Shown: piece by piece, positions 51,449 through 61,087 of the stretch
How positions within the stretch are numbered: the stretch's first letter is position 1
How the letters are laid out: each line of letters begins with the position of its first letter
NCBI GenBank assembly: GCA_044223995.1
Contig: JBGALE010000004.1
Coordinates: forward strand, 124,001 to 188,000
Origin: JACMLD01 sp044223995
GTDB lineage: Bacteria > Bacteroidota > Bacteroidia > Chitinophagales > Chitinophagaceae
Direction: 5' to 3'
DNA length: 64,000 bases
The notes under the pieces: model-generated
The model's input: only the letters and a program-made list of their open reading frames with translations
What the model was told of the DNA's origin: nothing
The model's database searches: none
Position numbers and translations under genes: made by a program

Positions 51449-52465
51449 ATGACAAAAGCCGCCAAACCTGCACTGACCCGGGCCATCGCCGCTGCTGCAG
51501 TGGTGTTTATTTCCTGTATACTCATCACATTGACACCTGTATTTCGCGCGCACAATGATCGTTTGGTATGGCCCCTGCTGGGCGACCTGCTCATTACCGC
51601 ACCATTGGTATATTATTTATTTATTAGAAAATCTGCCATTTCCAGCTTGACGGTATTGCGCGTTGGCATGATAGGTATTATAATAGCATCTGCCTTACTT
51701 ACCGGCACCAATACCGCTGCACTTCCATTTATCAAACACTGGGTATCGCCCATCATCGAACTAACTTTTATCGGCTTTATTGCCTGGAAATTTTATGCAG
51801 CCAACCGATCTGTAAAAAAGAGCAATACCATCCCTGCTGATTTCTTATCGCATTGCCGTGCTGTGCTCACCTCCGTGACAGGTGCGGAACGCATCGCCAA
51901 TATTTTTGCTGCCGAGATAGCCGTATTTTATTATTTGCTGAAAGGGAAAGACAAACAGGCAGATAATATAAATATATTCAGCAGCTATAAAAAAAGCGGC
52001 GCTGTACTGGTGCTCAGCACCTTTCTCTGCCTTTTCCTGGTAGAAACAGCAGCCATGCATTTTGTATTTTTGCTGTGGGGAAAAACCATCGCATGGATAC
52101 TGACAGGGTTGAGCATCTATACCTGTCTGCAGTTACTCGCACATATCCGGGCACTGCGGGCGCGCTCCACCGTGATTGGTGATAGATGTCTTTACCTGCG
52201 CAATGGCATACTGGGCGGCGATGCCATCATTGAGTTGAGCAATATCCGGTCAGTGATAGCCACGAATAAACCAACCGGTGATGCAGGCGCCGTAAAGCTG
52301 GCACTCATTAAGGGGATGGAGAACCATTCTATCGCTATTTACCTCCAACAGCCTGTAACCGTTGTGAAAGCATTCGGCATTAAAAAAATTGCCACTACCA
52401 TTGAATGCAGTGTCGACGAGCCTGGTATGTTTGTCGAAAGACTGAAACAGTTAATGGCTGAATAA
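51449..52465 (+). CDS. Hypothetical multi-pass membrane protein
   Basis: 338 aa from the ATG at 51449. An open frame continues upstream through the 21-bp array to 51077, but it encodes only repeated GRAPRV units, so the start after the array is preferred. About six hydrophobic segments are visible (for example VVFISCILITLTPVF, LTVLRVGMIGIIIASALL, SGAVLVLSTFLCLFLV). The last 120 residues form a soluble domain resembling a small PH/bPH-like fold (RCLYLRNGILGGDAIIELSNIRS). The function is unknown. The array directly upstream may affect its expression. Confidence 0.7.
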   Translation: MTKAAKPALTRAIAAAAVVFISCILITLTPVFRAHNDRLVWPLLGDLLITAPLVYYLFIRKSAISSLTVLRVGMIGIIIASALLTGTNTAALPFIKHWVSPIIELTFIGFIAWKFYAANRSVKKSNTIPADFLSHCRAVLTSVTGAERIANIFAAEIAVFYYLLKGKDKQADNINIFSSYKKSGAVLVLSTFLCLFLVETAAMHFVFLLWGKTIAWILTGLSIYTCLQLLAHIRALRARSTVIGDRCLYLRNGILGGDAIIELSNIRSVIATNKPTGDAGAVKLALIKGMENHSIAIYLQQPVTVVKAFGIKKIATTIECSVDEPGMFVERLKQLMAE

Positions 52466-52579
52466 AACCGACTGCTCCACATTAATCAATAACCTCCTAT
52501 TACCACTTCGTAGTATTGCCGCAATGAGTACTAATTACCATCTTTCAAAACGAAATCGTAACTTATCAGTGCCATTGCA

Positions 52580-54196
52580 ATGTTGATTGAAAAATTGCGT
52601 CAATCACTCCGGCTCTATCATTACTGTATTTCTCCTGCCCGCCGTTTCCATACAATCTTTAAATCAATCGCTTCTATGCCAGGTAATCCCGTCTCCCCGC
52701 AGGAGTTTGTAAAAGTTGCAGGTGTCGATAAAATCATCAGCGACCTGAAAGAAGAAATCAGCAGGCGTCACCCCGAAGGCTTTATTATATCAGATGTGTA
52801 CGACGATAACAACAACCAGTATGTAGACCTGGTGCAGGAAGGCGGCGGTGTGTGGGGTATTGCATTGGTAGGATATACTTATGTGCTGGAAAAAATGGGC
52901 ATCCGTTTCTTCAGTCTTGCAGGAACCAGTGCAGGTGCCATCAATACCATGATGATTGCCGTCACGGGCAATGTGGAAGATGAGAAAGCAGAAAAAACAC
53001 TCGAACACCTGCTCAACCTTAAACTGGATTCACTGGTGGATGGCCGCAGAAACCGCGGCGCCTGGAACAGGTTTGTCGACTGGATTGTACAAAAGATGAT
53101 CATGAAAAAAGATTCCTTCCAGTCCCTGCTCACCTTAACGCATTGGGGATTTGTATTGTTTTTATTTCTTGCAGTGGGATCTTTCCTGGGAAATTTTATC
53201 ATCCGCGATAAATTGTCCATGTGGCTGGGTTTAACACCCTTGTTGCTGATGATCGTATTCCTGGTACTGTTTCTTGTTTTCCGGCGGCGGTTTAAAGAAT
53301 TCAGTAAAAATGGATACGGTCTTAACGAAGGGGAAGTCTTTCGCACCTGGATAAACGATACCATTGCCAAACATTCTATTTATAATACCAATGGCAGCAG
53401 CACCCGCCCCATCATGACACTGGAAGATTTTAGCAACCATTTCAACCGGCAGGTACCCAACCTTAAGGTAAGAACTGAAGGCACACTGCGCAGCCCTTCC
53501 GACACGCCACCCGACGGCAGCAAAAGAATGATTGCGATCATTACCTGCGATATTACTTCTCAGCGTAAGATTGAATTCCCCCGTATGTGGGACCTGTACT
53601 GGAACGATCAGAAATCAGTTCGCCCCGGCGATATGGTACGCGCCAGTATGTCCATTCCTATATTTTTCGAAACCTATGATGTAGACATCACCGACCCGGA
53701 TGCGAAGCGCCCCATCTGGAACAAACACCTCAACTGGCGGAGTGATATCATACCCGGTTGTGTCAACTTTGTAGACGGCGGCACATTGTCCAACTTTCCG
53801 CTGAATGTTTTTTACAATCCCAATTATCCCATTCCGCGTATGCCCACATTGGGTGTAAGACTCAGTGGCAGTAAAACAGAAGACAATCCCGGCCAGACAA
53901 AAACTTTTTTTGAATACGCGAATTCCATTTTCTCCACCATTCGTTTTTATTACGACAGGGATTTCACCATTAAAAACAGGGCATTTGAACTGGGTGTGAA
54001 AACAGTAGACCTGAGCGGGCACAGTTCGCTCAACTTTTTTATGGAGAATGCAGAGAAGATTAGATTGTTTCGCAAGGGCGCGAAGGCAGCAGCGGCTTTT
54101 TTGCTGGAATTTGACTGGCAGAAATACAAGGAGGAGCGGAGCAAGAACATCAGTATTGAAAACGAAATGCGCAGCAACCCAAACAACTTGTTATAA
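52580..54196 (+). CDS. Patatin-like phospholipase with inserted membrane segments
   Basis: 538 aa (an alternative ATG lies at 52676). Patatin motifs: oxyanion loop EGGGVWGIA (87-95), nucleophile elbow GTSAG (115-119, Ser117) and catalytic DGG (399-401, Asp399). These form the Ser-Asp dyad of lipid acyl hydrolases. Two hydrophobic segments (about 188-207 and 216-235) lie between elbow and Asp, which is unusual: the lipase is probably tied to the membrane by a hairpin inserted in the catalytic domain. The stop overlaps the start of the next gene by one base. Confidence 0.88.
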   Translation: MLIEKLRQSLRLYHYCISPARRFHTIFKSIASMPGNPVSPQEFVKVAGVDKIISDLKEEISRRHPEGFIISDVYDDNNNQYVDLVQEGGGVWGIALVGYTYVLEKMGIRFFSLAGTSAGAINTMMIAVTGNVEDEKAEKTLEHLLNLKLDSLVDGRRNRGAWNRFVDWIVQKMIMKKDSFQSLLTLTHWGFVLFLFLAVGSFLGNFIIRDKLSMWLGLTPLLLMIVFLVLFLVFRRRFKEFSKNGYGLNEGEVFRTWINDTIAKHSIYNTNGSSTRPIMTLEDFSNHFNRQVPNLKVRTEGTLRSPSDTPPDGSKRMIAIITCDITSQRKIEFPRMWDLYWNDQKSVRPGDMVRASMSIPIFFETYDVDITDPDAKRPIWNKHLNWRSDIIPGCVNFVDGGTLSNFPLNVFYNPNYPIPRMPTLGVRLSGSKTEDNPGQTKTFFEYANSIFSTIRFYYDRDFTIKNRAFELGVKTVDLSGHSSLNFFMENAEKIRLFRKGAKAAAAFLLEFDWQKYKEERSKNISIENEMRSNPNNLL

Positions 54197-54735
54197 TGAA
54201 ACCATTCTTAGGAACCTACCGCATAGAAGTCTTTTGTTTCCTGCTCACGTTGTTTTCAGTAACAGGGGTTTGGCAAAAGGCCTTGGATAAACAGGTGAGG
54301 GAAAAAGGGATTGAAGGTTACAGCGTGATGAAGCTGGAACTTCCCGCCAATGCAGATTCGCTGCAACATACCCTGCAGGCAATTGATACAACGGTGGGTT
54401 GCAAAGAACTGGTAAGAGAAAACCTTACAGTAGATTATTTTTTTATGCCCGGTGTTTATCTAACGGCGGCCATGTGGCTGCTGCTTATCAGGAGGAATAC
54501 AAAAAAATGGTTGATGGTGAGTTTAACAACCGTTGCAATACTCCAGTTGGTGGCATGGGCGCTCGATATCAATGAAAACAATCATTTGCTCGCAGCAGTC
54601 AACAGCCCTGCACATGAACTGGGGATGTCTTTGATGGTTTTCACATCACTGGTAAGGGTAAAATTTATTATAGTACTCGGTGGAGCGCTATTCGCATTGC
54701 TGACCTGTATTTTTAAAAAATACTTTCGTGGGTAA
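54196..54735 (+). CDS. Hypothetical membrane protein, coupled to the patatin gene
   Basis: 179 aa. Four hydrophobic segments (near 11-27, 85-98, 106-122 and 158-173). Residues 28-80 form a soluble loop on the outside. Its ATG overlaps the patatin stop (taATGa), so it is probably made together with the phospholipase and may be its partner in the membrane. No family was recognised. Confidence 0.7.
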   Translation: MKPFLGTYRIEVFCFLLTLFSVTGVWQKALDKQVREKGIEGYSVMKLELPANADSLQHTLQAIDTTVGCKELVRENLTVDYFFMPGVYLTAAMWLLLIRRNTKKWLMVSLTTVAILQLVAWALDINENNHLLAAVNSPAHELGMSLMVFTSLVRVKFIIVLGGALFALLTCIFKKYFRG

Positions 54736-54828
54736 TACCTTGCTTTCCGGATACAATACATTACAGTTCGGGGAATTACTTCGCAGGTAATAGAAGCGGC
54801 ACATAACTTTGTGGCATAACAAACCTAT

Positions 54829-55332
54829 ATGGAAGGGCCTTCTGTGCTAAAACATATCCGTGATATACTGATACTGCCATGTACAGTAACGGTTATTGTA
54901 CCGTTGCTCATTTATGATACAAAAAAGTTGTTTCTCCCTGGTAATTCCTTAATTACGTTATTGGGTGTATTGTTGTTCCTTGCCGGCATCAGCCTGTTTT
55001 TATATACAGTATATCTTTTCCGAACGCAGGGCAGGGGAACACTTGCTCCATGGACGCCCACACAGCAACTGGTGATCAACGGCCCGTACAGGTATTGCAG
55101 GAACCCCATGATCAGCGGGGTGTTGTTTATATTGCTGGGAGAAACATTGTTTTTTCATTCCATCGCCATTGCAATCTGGGCAGCGGCTTTTTTCTTCATC
55201 AATACAGTGTATTTTATTTTTAAGGAAGAACCCGACCTGTACAAACGATTTGGGGAAGCGTACCGGACATACAAAAAACATGTACCGCGATGGATACCCA
55301 GGCTGAGCCCTTACCGCCACCAGTTGTCATGA
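54829..55332 (+). CDS. Isoprenylcysteine carboxyl methyltransferase-like membrane protein
   Basis: 167 aa with about four hydrophobic segments. The ICMT/PEMT-type motif is present: NGPYRYCRNPMISGV (84-98), followed by EEPDLYKRFGEAYRTYKKHVPRWIP (135-155 region), which matches the family's E-E-x-x-L-x-x-x-F-G-x-x-Y-x-x-Y pattern for SAM-dependent methyl transfer at the membrane. The bacterial substrate is unknown. It follows the patatin operon after 93 bp. Confidence 0.85.
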   Translation: MEGPSVLKHIRDILILPCTVTVIVPLLIYDTKKLFLPGNSLITLLGVLLFLAGISLFLYTVYLFRTQGRGTLAPWTPTQQLVINGPYRYCRNPMISGVLFILLGETLFFHSIAIAIWAAAFFFINTVYFIFKEEPDLYKRFGEAYRTYKKHVPRWIPRLSPYRHQLS

Positions 55333-55421
55333 CAGCACCTGCCGCGGGATAATTATTAATGGCCTGTTGTTGTTTTAGTCATTATTTTTGAACATCCCTT
55401 CATCATTAAATAACCAGGCAC

Positions 55422-56357
55422 ATGAGATTTCTCCGGGCAGCATTATTTTTTATACTCACCCTTTGTATTCTCGCCATCATCGTTTCCGGGTTTGTTTATT
55501 TTAAGAATAATACTGAAGTAAAAGAACTGGATGCTTCGGAAAGGAAAAAAGCGCTGGGTAGTTTTATCCAGTTGACGGATGGTATGACGCATTACGAACT
55601 GGGCGGTCCTGATACCGGCAAACTGGTGGTGCTGGTGCATGGATTTAGTGTGCCTTATTATATATGGGACAGTACCTATCCTGCATTGATTAAAAAAGGG
55701 TACCGCGTACTACGCTATGATACTTATGGAAGGGGATGGTCTGACCGGCCTGATAAGATGTATGAAGCAGCCTTGTTTCGCCGCCAGTTATCAGAATTAT
55801 TATCCGGCCTGAAACTGGATACCGTGTATGCATTGTGTGGTGTTTCTTTCGGGGGCCCCGTGGTAACCGATTTTACCATTCACAACCCCGGTAAAGTGAA
55901 GAATATTATTTTCGTTGATCCGGCATTTCCCTGGCAGTCGCATTTTGACAATGCCGAAGTGGTAGCACGCTATAAACTCGCCATATCGCCCGAAGATATG
56001 GTGAATGGACAATTAACGGATTTAAAATATCCTGATCAGTTTCCCCATTGGGGCGAGCAATACAAAGTGGAAATGCAATACAAAGGTTTCCGCAATGCAT
56101 TGGTGTCGACGAGGTACCATTATATTGGTGAAGGTGGTATAAAGAAAAATTATGCATCGCTGGATTCATTCCATAAACCTGTTTTACTGATTTGGGGCGT
56201 AGCAGATAAAACAGTTCCGTTTTCCTACAGTGATTCGCTGCGGCAAATATTGCATACGGAATTTTTCCCGGTGGATGATGCAGGGCACCTTCCCCAAATG
56301 GAAAAGGCAGCAGAGGTCAATGAGCGGATAGCGATATTTCTTGCAGGCAAACAATAA
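55422..56357 (+). CDS. Membrane-anchored or exported alpha/beta hydrolase
   Basis: 311 aa. Residues 7-27 form a signal anchor. The fold landmarks are VLVHGFSVPYYIW (oxyanion HGF), the nucleophile elbow GVSFGG (Ser142), Asp262 (WGVADKTVPF) and His289 (DDAGHLPQ), the full catalytic triad. It resembles epoxide hydrolase/haloperoxidase-like esterases; the substrate is unknown. A terminator serving the opposite gene lies just past its stop. Confidence 0.88.
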   Translation: MRFLRAALFFILTLCILAIIVSGFVYFKNNTEVKELDASERKKALGSFIQLTDGMTHYELGGPDTGKLVVLVHGFSVPYYIWDSTYPALIKKGYRVLRYDTYGRGWSDRPDKMYEAALFRRQLSELLSGLKLDTVYALCGVSFGGPVVTDFTIHNPGKVKNIIFVDPAFPWQSHFDNAEVVARYKLAISPEDMVNGQLTDLKYPDQFPHWGEQYKVEMQYKGFRNALVSTRYHYIGEGGIKKNYASLDSFHKPVLLIWGVADKTVPFSYSDSLRQILHTEFFPVDDAGHLPQMEKAAEVNERIAIFLAGKQ

Positions 56358-56388
56358 AAAAGAAAAGAGCCGGTACTAAGTCCGGCTC
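56355..56388 (-). terminator. Rho-independent terminator of the TonB receptor gene
   Basis: On the minus strand GAGCCGG and CCGGCTC (56388-56382 with 56373-56367) form a 7-bp stem with an 8-nt loop, followed by a T-rich run broken by one C. It sits between two convergent genes, 28 bp past the receptor stop. Confidence 0.75.
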
Positions 56389-56416
56389 ATCTATTACTAC
56401 CAATTGATAATTGGGT

Positions 56417-59260
56417 TTAAAAACTAAAAGCAAGTTTTCCAAATAACCTTCTTCCGTTAAATCCCATTTGTACAGAGTCCCATGGACCACCACTCTCATT
56501 ATCTTCAGCCCATCCTTTTGCCAGCGGGTTCACACCAAGATTAGGATGTACATTGAAGAGGTTGTCTGCTCCGGCAAACACGGTCAGTTTGCTGCACAGT
56601 TTATAGGAAACAAAAAGATCGGTCGTCATTTTACCATTATAGTTGAATCTTTCCGGCACCAATACACCGGGGTCTGCATCAGAAGGCACCATTGGATTGA
56701 TACCAGTCTGGTTGGGATTGTCGGCTGTGGCATCACCAAATCCAAGCAATACAATTTTTCCATAGTAAGTCAGGTGCGTACCGACACCAAATTTTCCATG
56801 TTCATATTCCAGTCCCAGGGAGAATTTCAGTTTGGGTGCAGATGCCAGCAGGAATGCTTCTTCGCGATCGCTGAAGAAAGTTTTTTGATTCAGCACGGTT
56901 CCTTTCAATGCATCGGGAACGTGAACAGCATTGATGTCCATGCTTTGCCAGTTGCCTGCCAGTAAAGCTTTGAAGGTATTGTTGTTGCCAAAGCGTACGT
57001 TATAATCAGCTACTACATCCAAACCATAGTTGGTGGTATTAACGGCATTGTCGAAAAACTGTACCGTGGAAACTTCATCTGGTATTTGTGAAGTAAAGCT
57101 GGCAGGTAATGTATTATCGTCTTTGCTGAACAAACCAGACAATACGATCCTGTTTTTCACTTTTACCATATAACCATCTACGGTAAATGTCAGGTTGGGC
57201 ATTGCTTTCCAGCTAAAACCGGCGCTGGCATTGAAAGAAGTTTCTTCTTTCAGTTTGGGAATGCCGGCAGCACGCGTAATGGGATCATTGTTGCTGGCGA
57301 TGCGCGACTGTACCAATTGTCCGCCACTGAAGGAAGTAAGTGTATTGCTGAAATTGATTTGTTGTAAGGATGGTGCACGGAAACCCGAACTGACAGAACC
57401 CCTGATATTAAAATCAGAGGTTACTTTATAGCGGGTAGCCAATTTATAGGTGCCGACAAAACCAAAGTCGGAATAATTTTCAAAACGAACGGCACCATCC
57501 ACCAGCCATTTATTGGTAATACTCAACTCTGCATCTGCATAGAAGCCTTCGTTGGAACGATTGGCAGATACCACATCAGTTGGGCTGAAGCCGGGGAACC
57601 CCTGCGATCCCGAAGCAGGCGTAGCTGAATCACCAATATTGGGATAATATAAATTGCCTGGGTGATAACTTCCGTAAGAACCGAATTCACCCTTGTAAAT
57701 CGAATATCTTTCATAGCGGTATTCCAAACCCAAACCAAGGTTAAGACCGTATAAAATTGTTTTGAATGATTTGGAGAAATCGAGGTTTAAAGTGTTTTGC
57801 AGGAAATTAAAGCCTCCGTCATCGAAATGTGTTTGCGATGCATTGCCGATATTGGAAGCATTGAATGTTTTATCGCCAAAATAATGGAAATCGTTTCTCC
57901 CAATGGTATTGCTCAGGTCCCAGTCCCATCCATCGCCGGCATTTCCTTTAATTCCCGCAGCCAGTGACATATCTGTAATATGCGTCTGTATATGCGGGTT
58001 ATAAAATGTATCGGTAGTGGCGGCACCGGTAGCAGCATGCATGATGCTGGGTACATAAATCAGTGAGCCATTTGCATTAACCGGGTAACGGGTAGGCTTG
58101 GCGCTCCAGTTTCTCGTATAAGCATAAGCGTCAGAGGATTTATAATTGTAACCGCCAAAAGAATAGAAGGTGGTTTTCTTACTGGCGTTTAAAGGTATTT
58201 CCATATTAAACATAGCGCCACCGGTAGTTACGGAAGCATCGCCAAAGGCGCGACGGCCGGTATTAAGGTATGCCAATGCATCTTTATTGGTTTGATAGTT
58301 GAGCGTATCTACCTGGCGGTATGTTTTTGCCTGGCGCAACAGATCAACAGATACATTGATGAAGCCCCCGTTTTTACCAATGGCTACACCATTATTAACC
58401 GACAGTGATAAAGTACCGCCATCAAAGGCATTGCCTGCATAGTATTGATTACCCGAATTGAATTTTCTTGAATTGAACTTGTTGTCATAATAACCGCTCC
58501 AGCCCGCATTGACTGTCCAGTGATTGATGTCTTTTTTCAGGATGATGTTCATCACACCGGCAATGGCGTCAGAACCATATTGTGCAGAAGCACCATCGCG
58601 TAATATTTCAATGCGGTCAACAGCGGATTCGGGAAATGCATTCAGGTCAACACCTGAATTTCCCCTTCCCCTTGTACCAAACAATGCCACGAAAGCTGTT
58701 TGGTGTCTTCTCTTTCCATTGATCAATACCAGTGTTTGATCAGGGCCGAGCCCTCTCAATGTTCCAAGGTCCACATGGTCGGCGCCATCAGCACCGGTTT
58801 GTTTATTATAATTAAATGAAGGGGCTGACATATTCAGCACAGAAGTTAAATCCATCTTTGCTGTTGGCAAACCCACCTGGTTTATCCTGATCACATCCAC
58901 CGGAACGGGTGTTTCAATTTTTGCGCGGCCGGCCCGGCGGTTACCGACAAATACAATTTCCTGCAGTTGTGTGGAAGCCGGTACCAGTTTGACAGCGATA
59001 TCGCCTGAACCATTTACTGCAATATCCTGTGTATTGTAACCAATAAATGAAATTTCGAGTACATCGTTTGCGTTGGCTACAATTCTAAATATGCCCTGGC
59101 TGTTGGTACTCACCCCTTTTGTTGTGGATTTGATTTTTACAGTGGCACCTTCTATGGGTGCGCCGGTTTGTGCATCCGTAATTTTTCCGGTGACTGTCTG
59201 TTGTGCAAAGGCAGCAGTGCAGAAAAACAGTAAGCTTGCGAGATACAATAGTTTCTTCAT
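56417..59260 (-). CDS. TonB-dependent outer-membrane receptor
   Basis: 947 aa from the ATG at 59260, which gives a signal peptide (MKKLLYLASLLFFCTAAFA). A longer frame upstream adds 31 unlikely residues. Residues 21-105 form a carboxypeptidase-regulatory-like domain (VTGKITDAQTGAPIEGATV). The plug follows (about 130-245) with LRGLGPDQTLVLINGKRR and VDRIEILRDGASAQYGSDA. A beta-barrel fills the rest, ending in the aromatic terminus FGKLAFSF expected for outer-membrane insertion. No SusD-like gene is nearby, so it is probably not a glycan-utilisation SusC; iron or vitamin uptake is equally possible. Confidence 0.9.
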   Translation of the reverse strand: MKKLLYLASLLFFCTAAFAQQTVTGKITDAQTGAPIEGATVKIKSTTKGVSTNSQGIFRIVANANDVLEISFIGYNTQDIAVNGSGDIAVKLVPASTQLQEIVFVGNRRAGRAKIETPVPVDVIRINQVGLPTAKMDLTSVLNMSAPSFNYNKQTGADGADHVDLGTLRGLGPDQTLVLINGKRRHQTAFVALFGTRGRGNSGVDLNAFPESAVDRIEILRDGASAQYGSDAIAGVMNIILKKDINHWTVNAGWSGYYDNKFNSRKFNSGNQYYAGNAFDGGTLSLSVNNGVAIGKNGGFINVSVDLLRQAKTYRQVDTLNYQTNKDALAYLNTGRRAFGDASVTTGGAMFNMEIPLNASKKTTFYSFGGYNYKSSDAYAYTRNWSAKPTRYPVNANGSLIYVPSIMHAATGAATTDTFYNPHIQTHITDMSLAAGIKGNAGDGWDWDLSNTIGRNDFHYFGDKTFNASNIGNASQTHFDDGGFNFLQNTLNLDFSKSFKTILYGLNLGLGLEYRYERYSIYKGEFGSYGSYHPGNLYYPNIGDSATPASGSQGFPGFSPTDVVSANRSNEGFYADAELSITNKWLVDGAVRFENYSDFGFVGTYKLATRYKVTSDFNIRGSVSSGFRAPSLQQINFSNTLTSFSGGQLVQSRIASNNDPITRAAGIPKLKEETSFNASAGFSWKAMPNLTFTVDGYMVKVKNRIVLSGLFSKDDNTLPASFTSQIPDEVSTVQFFDNAVNTTNYGLDVVADYNVRFGNNNTFKALLAGNWQSMDINAVHVPDALKGTVLNQKTFFSDREEAFLLASAPKLKFSLGLEYEHGKFGVGTHLTYYGKIVLLGFGDATADNPNQTGINPMVPSDADPGVLVPERFNYNGKMTTDLFVSYKLCSKLTVFAGADNLFNVHPNLGVNPLAKGWAEDNESGGPWDSVQMGFNGRRLFGKLAFSF

Positions 59261-59464
59261 TGCAGGTTTGTTTTGTGTTGGGCACAATTTACCAAGATTC
59301 ACCTGCAAATCGGGCAGCATCCCCGATTTTATTGTTAACGACTTGATAAGCAAACAATTTTTTTCCGCTATCCAATCATGATGATAGAATAAATTTGAGA
59401 GAGACCTGTATTATTTTATCCATTCGATTAAAAGACAACAAGAAAAGTTCGTACCAAAAGAAGA

Positions 59465-59878
59465 TCAGTACAGGTTATAGCTCTGTGTAATAGAATCTCC
59501 TCCGATAGTCTTATAATCAATGGTTGCCTTTTTCCCGATTTCATTCTGTTCTTCCAGTGTCAATGCATCCGTTCCCGCTGTTTGCACCCAATGGCCTCCC
59601 TGGTGGCGGAATACCTGCATATTCAATCCCAGTTTTTTAGAAAAAGCCTGTTCAACGGCGCCCGTTTTTTGCCAGGAATGAATCTCCAGCGCACCGGGAT
59701 GGTGAATGGTCCTTATTTCGCCGATTGTTTTATGGTGCGATAACAGGTGTTCAAATGATGACTCTTCCTGCCACCTGTGCGGTGCTGCATAAAATTCAAT
59801 CGTAAGAAAGGGGTAACGATCGGAAAACAATTTCCGCAACGTTTCAATGGTCATGTTATCGGTTACTTCGATGGTCAT
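59465..59878 (-). CDS. Hypothetical cytoplasmic protein, third gene of the OsmC unit
   Basis: 137 aa. The start MTIEVTDNMTIETLRKLFSDRYPFLTIEFY is split by a loop and resembles a small alpha/beta protein. No signal peptide or membrane segment. The start codon overlaps the stop of the small membrane gene (59875-60045) by 4 nt (ATGA), showing coupling. No family was recognised, though the sequence looks like a conserved protein rather than a chance ORF. Confidence 0.68.
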   Translation of the reverse strand: MTIEVTDNMTIETLRKLFSDRYPFLTIEFYAAPHRWQEESSFEHLLSHHKTIGEIRTIHHPGALEIHSWQKTGAVEQAFSKKLGLNMQVFRHQGGHWVQTAGTDALTLEEQNEIGKKATIDYKTIGGDSITQSYNLY

Positions 59879-60045
59879 ATATTGATGGAATTACGCTGAA
59901 TAAAAAATTCATACAGTTTGACGAGGATATAGGCTATTATTTCCTTCAGGAAGCGAAAACCCAGAACGGCTACCAGTACGGCGGCAAACCAGGCAGCCGT
60001 AGCAGAGAACCTTAATTTGTCGATATAGCTTAATAGGGTGTTCAT
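59875..60045 (-). CDS. Small membrane protein in the OsmC unit
   Basis: 56 aa, ATG at 60045, stop at 59875-59877. It is amphipathic at the start (MNTLLSYIDKLRFS), hydrophobic at about 16-32 (ATAAWFAAVLVAVLGF) and again partly hydrophobic at 35-50. It overlaps the next gene by 4 nt and lies 20 bp after the OsmC stop, so the three genes form one unit. It is short enough to be missed by a length cut-off; operon position makes it credible. Confidence 0.62.
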   Translation of the reverse strand: MNTLLSYIDKLRFSATAAWFAAVLVAVLGFRFLKEIIAYILVKLYEFFIQRNSINI

Positions 60046-60065
60046 ATACTTTTTTTATGGTTGAC

Positions 60066-60560
60066 TTATAGTTCATTCACTCCCACCGCGGGGTGTTTTT
60101 CATGAAGTATCTCGGTATGATAGATGACGGTAGCATTGACAGAATTACTGGTTAAACAATAGCGCTGCGTTTTCTGTGCAGTTTCAATGGCATTTGCGCG
60201 CTGATTATTATCACTGATATATATTTTCGGGTAGAGATTGATATGGGTAAATTTATATTTTCCATCTATCAATTCTATCTGCCCGATAGCATTGCATTCG
60301 AAATGTGATAGATGCAGGTTTATTTTTTTTGCAAAGAGCAGGAAGGTAGACATATAGCAACTGCTGATAGAACTGATGAACAGGTGTTCGGGGCTCCATT
60401 GCCTGCCTTCGCCACCAAATGTTTGCGGTGTGGCCACATGCAGCGTGCCATCCACATCGTGTGCGTGAAGGATACCCCTGTTGTCTTCCAGCCAGTTTAA
60501 TTTTACTTCAAACAGGAATTGTTTACCGGATTTGTGCGGTATGTGCATGATGTCGGTCAT
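60066..60560 (-). CDS. OsmC-family protein
   Basis: 164 aa from the ATG at 60560; an in-frame ATG upstream at 60614 adds residues not typical of the family. Landmarks are GGEGRQWSPEHLFISSISSCYM (split at the loop), with one active-site Cys in the S-S-C-Y turn, and QKTQRYCLTSNSV with the second Cys. The Cys pair fits the OsmC/Ohr thiol-peroxidase fold, which reduces organic peroxides. It heads a three-gene unit with a small membrane protein and a 137-aa protein. Confidence 0.85.
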   Translation of the reverse strand: MTDIMHIPHKSGKQFLFEVKLNWLEDNRGILHAHDVDGTLHVATPQTFGGEGRQWSPEHLFISSISSCYMSTFLLFAKKINLHLSHFECNAIGQIELIDGKYKFTHINLYPKIYISDNNQRANAIETAQKTQRYCLTSNSVNATVIYHTEILHEKHPAVGVNEL

Positions 60561-60655
60561 GACTTTCGTTTGTAGTCCAAAGCTACCGGTACAGGAAAGC
60601 AATGTAAATGACACAAGTCATTGTTTACGCTGATTCACGATAGCAGCCGGCTGAT

Positions 60656-61042
60656 TTAAGTAAGGGCCTTCCCCTTTAACTGCAGTGAAACGAGCGTAAT
60701 GAGCAGTGCAGCGCCAAGGATAAAAAACTGGAGCCAGTACAGCGGTCCAATCATGAGTATCTGCACACCCATCCAAAGCAACAATATAATACCTGCCAGC
60801 AGTGACAGTGTGAGTGCGGCTCGCCTGTGCTGAAAAAGAGCGATGCTTGCAAATAAGTTACTGCCACCTACCAGGAACAGTAGTATAAGACCTGGTATAA
60901 CGTAACTGGAAAATGGTGTCCCCTGCAGGTAGGAAGAAGAAAGCTGCATCGAACTGCCGTCGGGGGTTATCAGCAGCATCATGCCCCCAATCATTGCACC
61001 TGCTGCAATTAAAGTTGTCAGTGTTACCAAAAAAGGTTTCAT
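60656..61042 (-). CDS. Hypothetical membrane protein with four predicted segments
   Basis: 128 aa. Hydrophobic segments lie near 5-25, 47-67, 76-93 and 103-121, joined by short loops, with a signal-like start (MKPFLVTLTTLIAAGAMIGG). No soluble domain of note and no family recognised. It is 95 bp upstream of the OsmC gene on the same strand and could be in the same unit. Confidence 0.65.
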   Translation of the reverse strand: MKPFLVTLTTLIAAGAMIGGMMLLITPDGSSMQLSSSYLQGTPFSSYVIPGLILLFLVGGSNLFASIALFQHRRAALTLSLLAGIILLLWMGVQILMIGPLYWLQFFILGAALLITLVSLQLKGKALT

Positions 61043-61087
61043 AACAAAAAATTGAATACGGGGAATTAATTACAATGTTATCCTCTA

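Noticed and set aside
50824..51594. Long minus-strand frames over the second 21-bp array
   Set aside because: Same cause as above; the repeats, not selection, keep them open.
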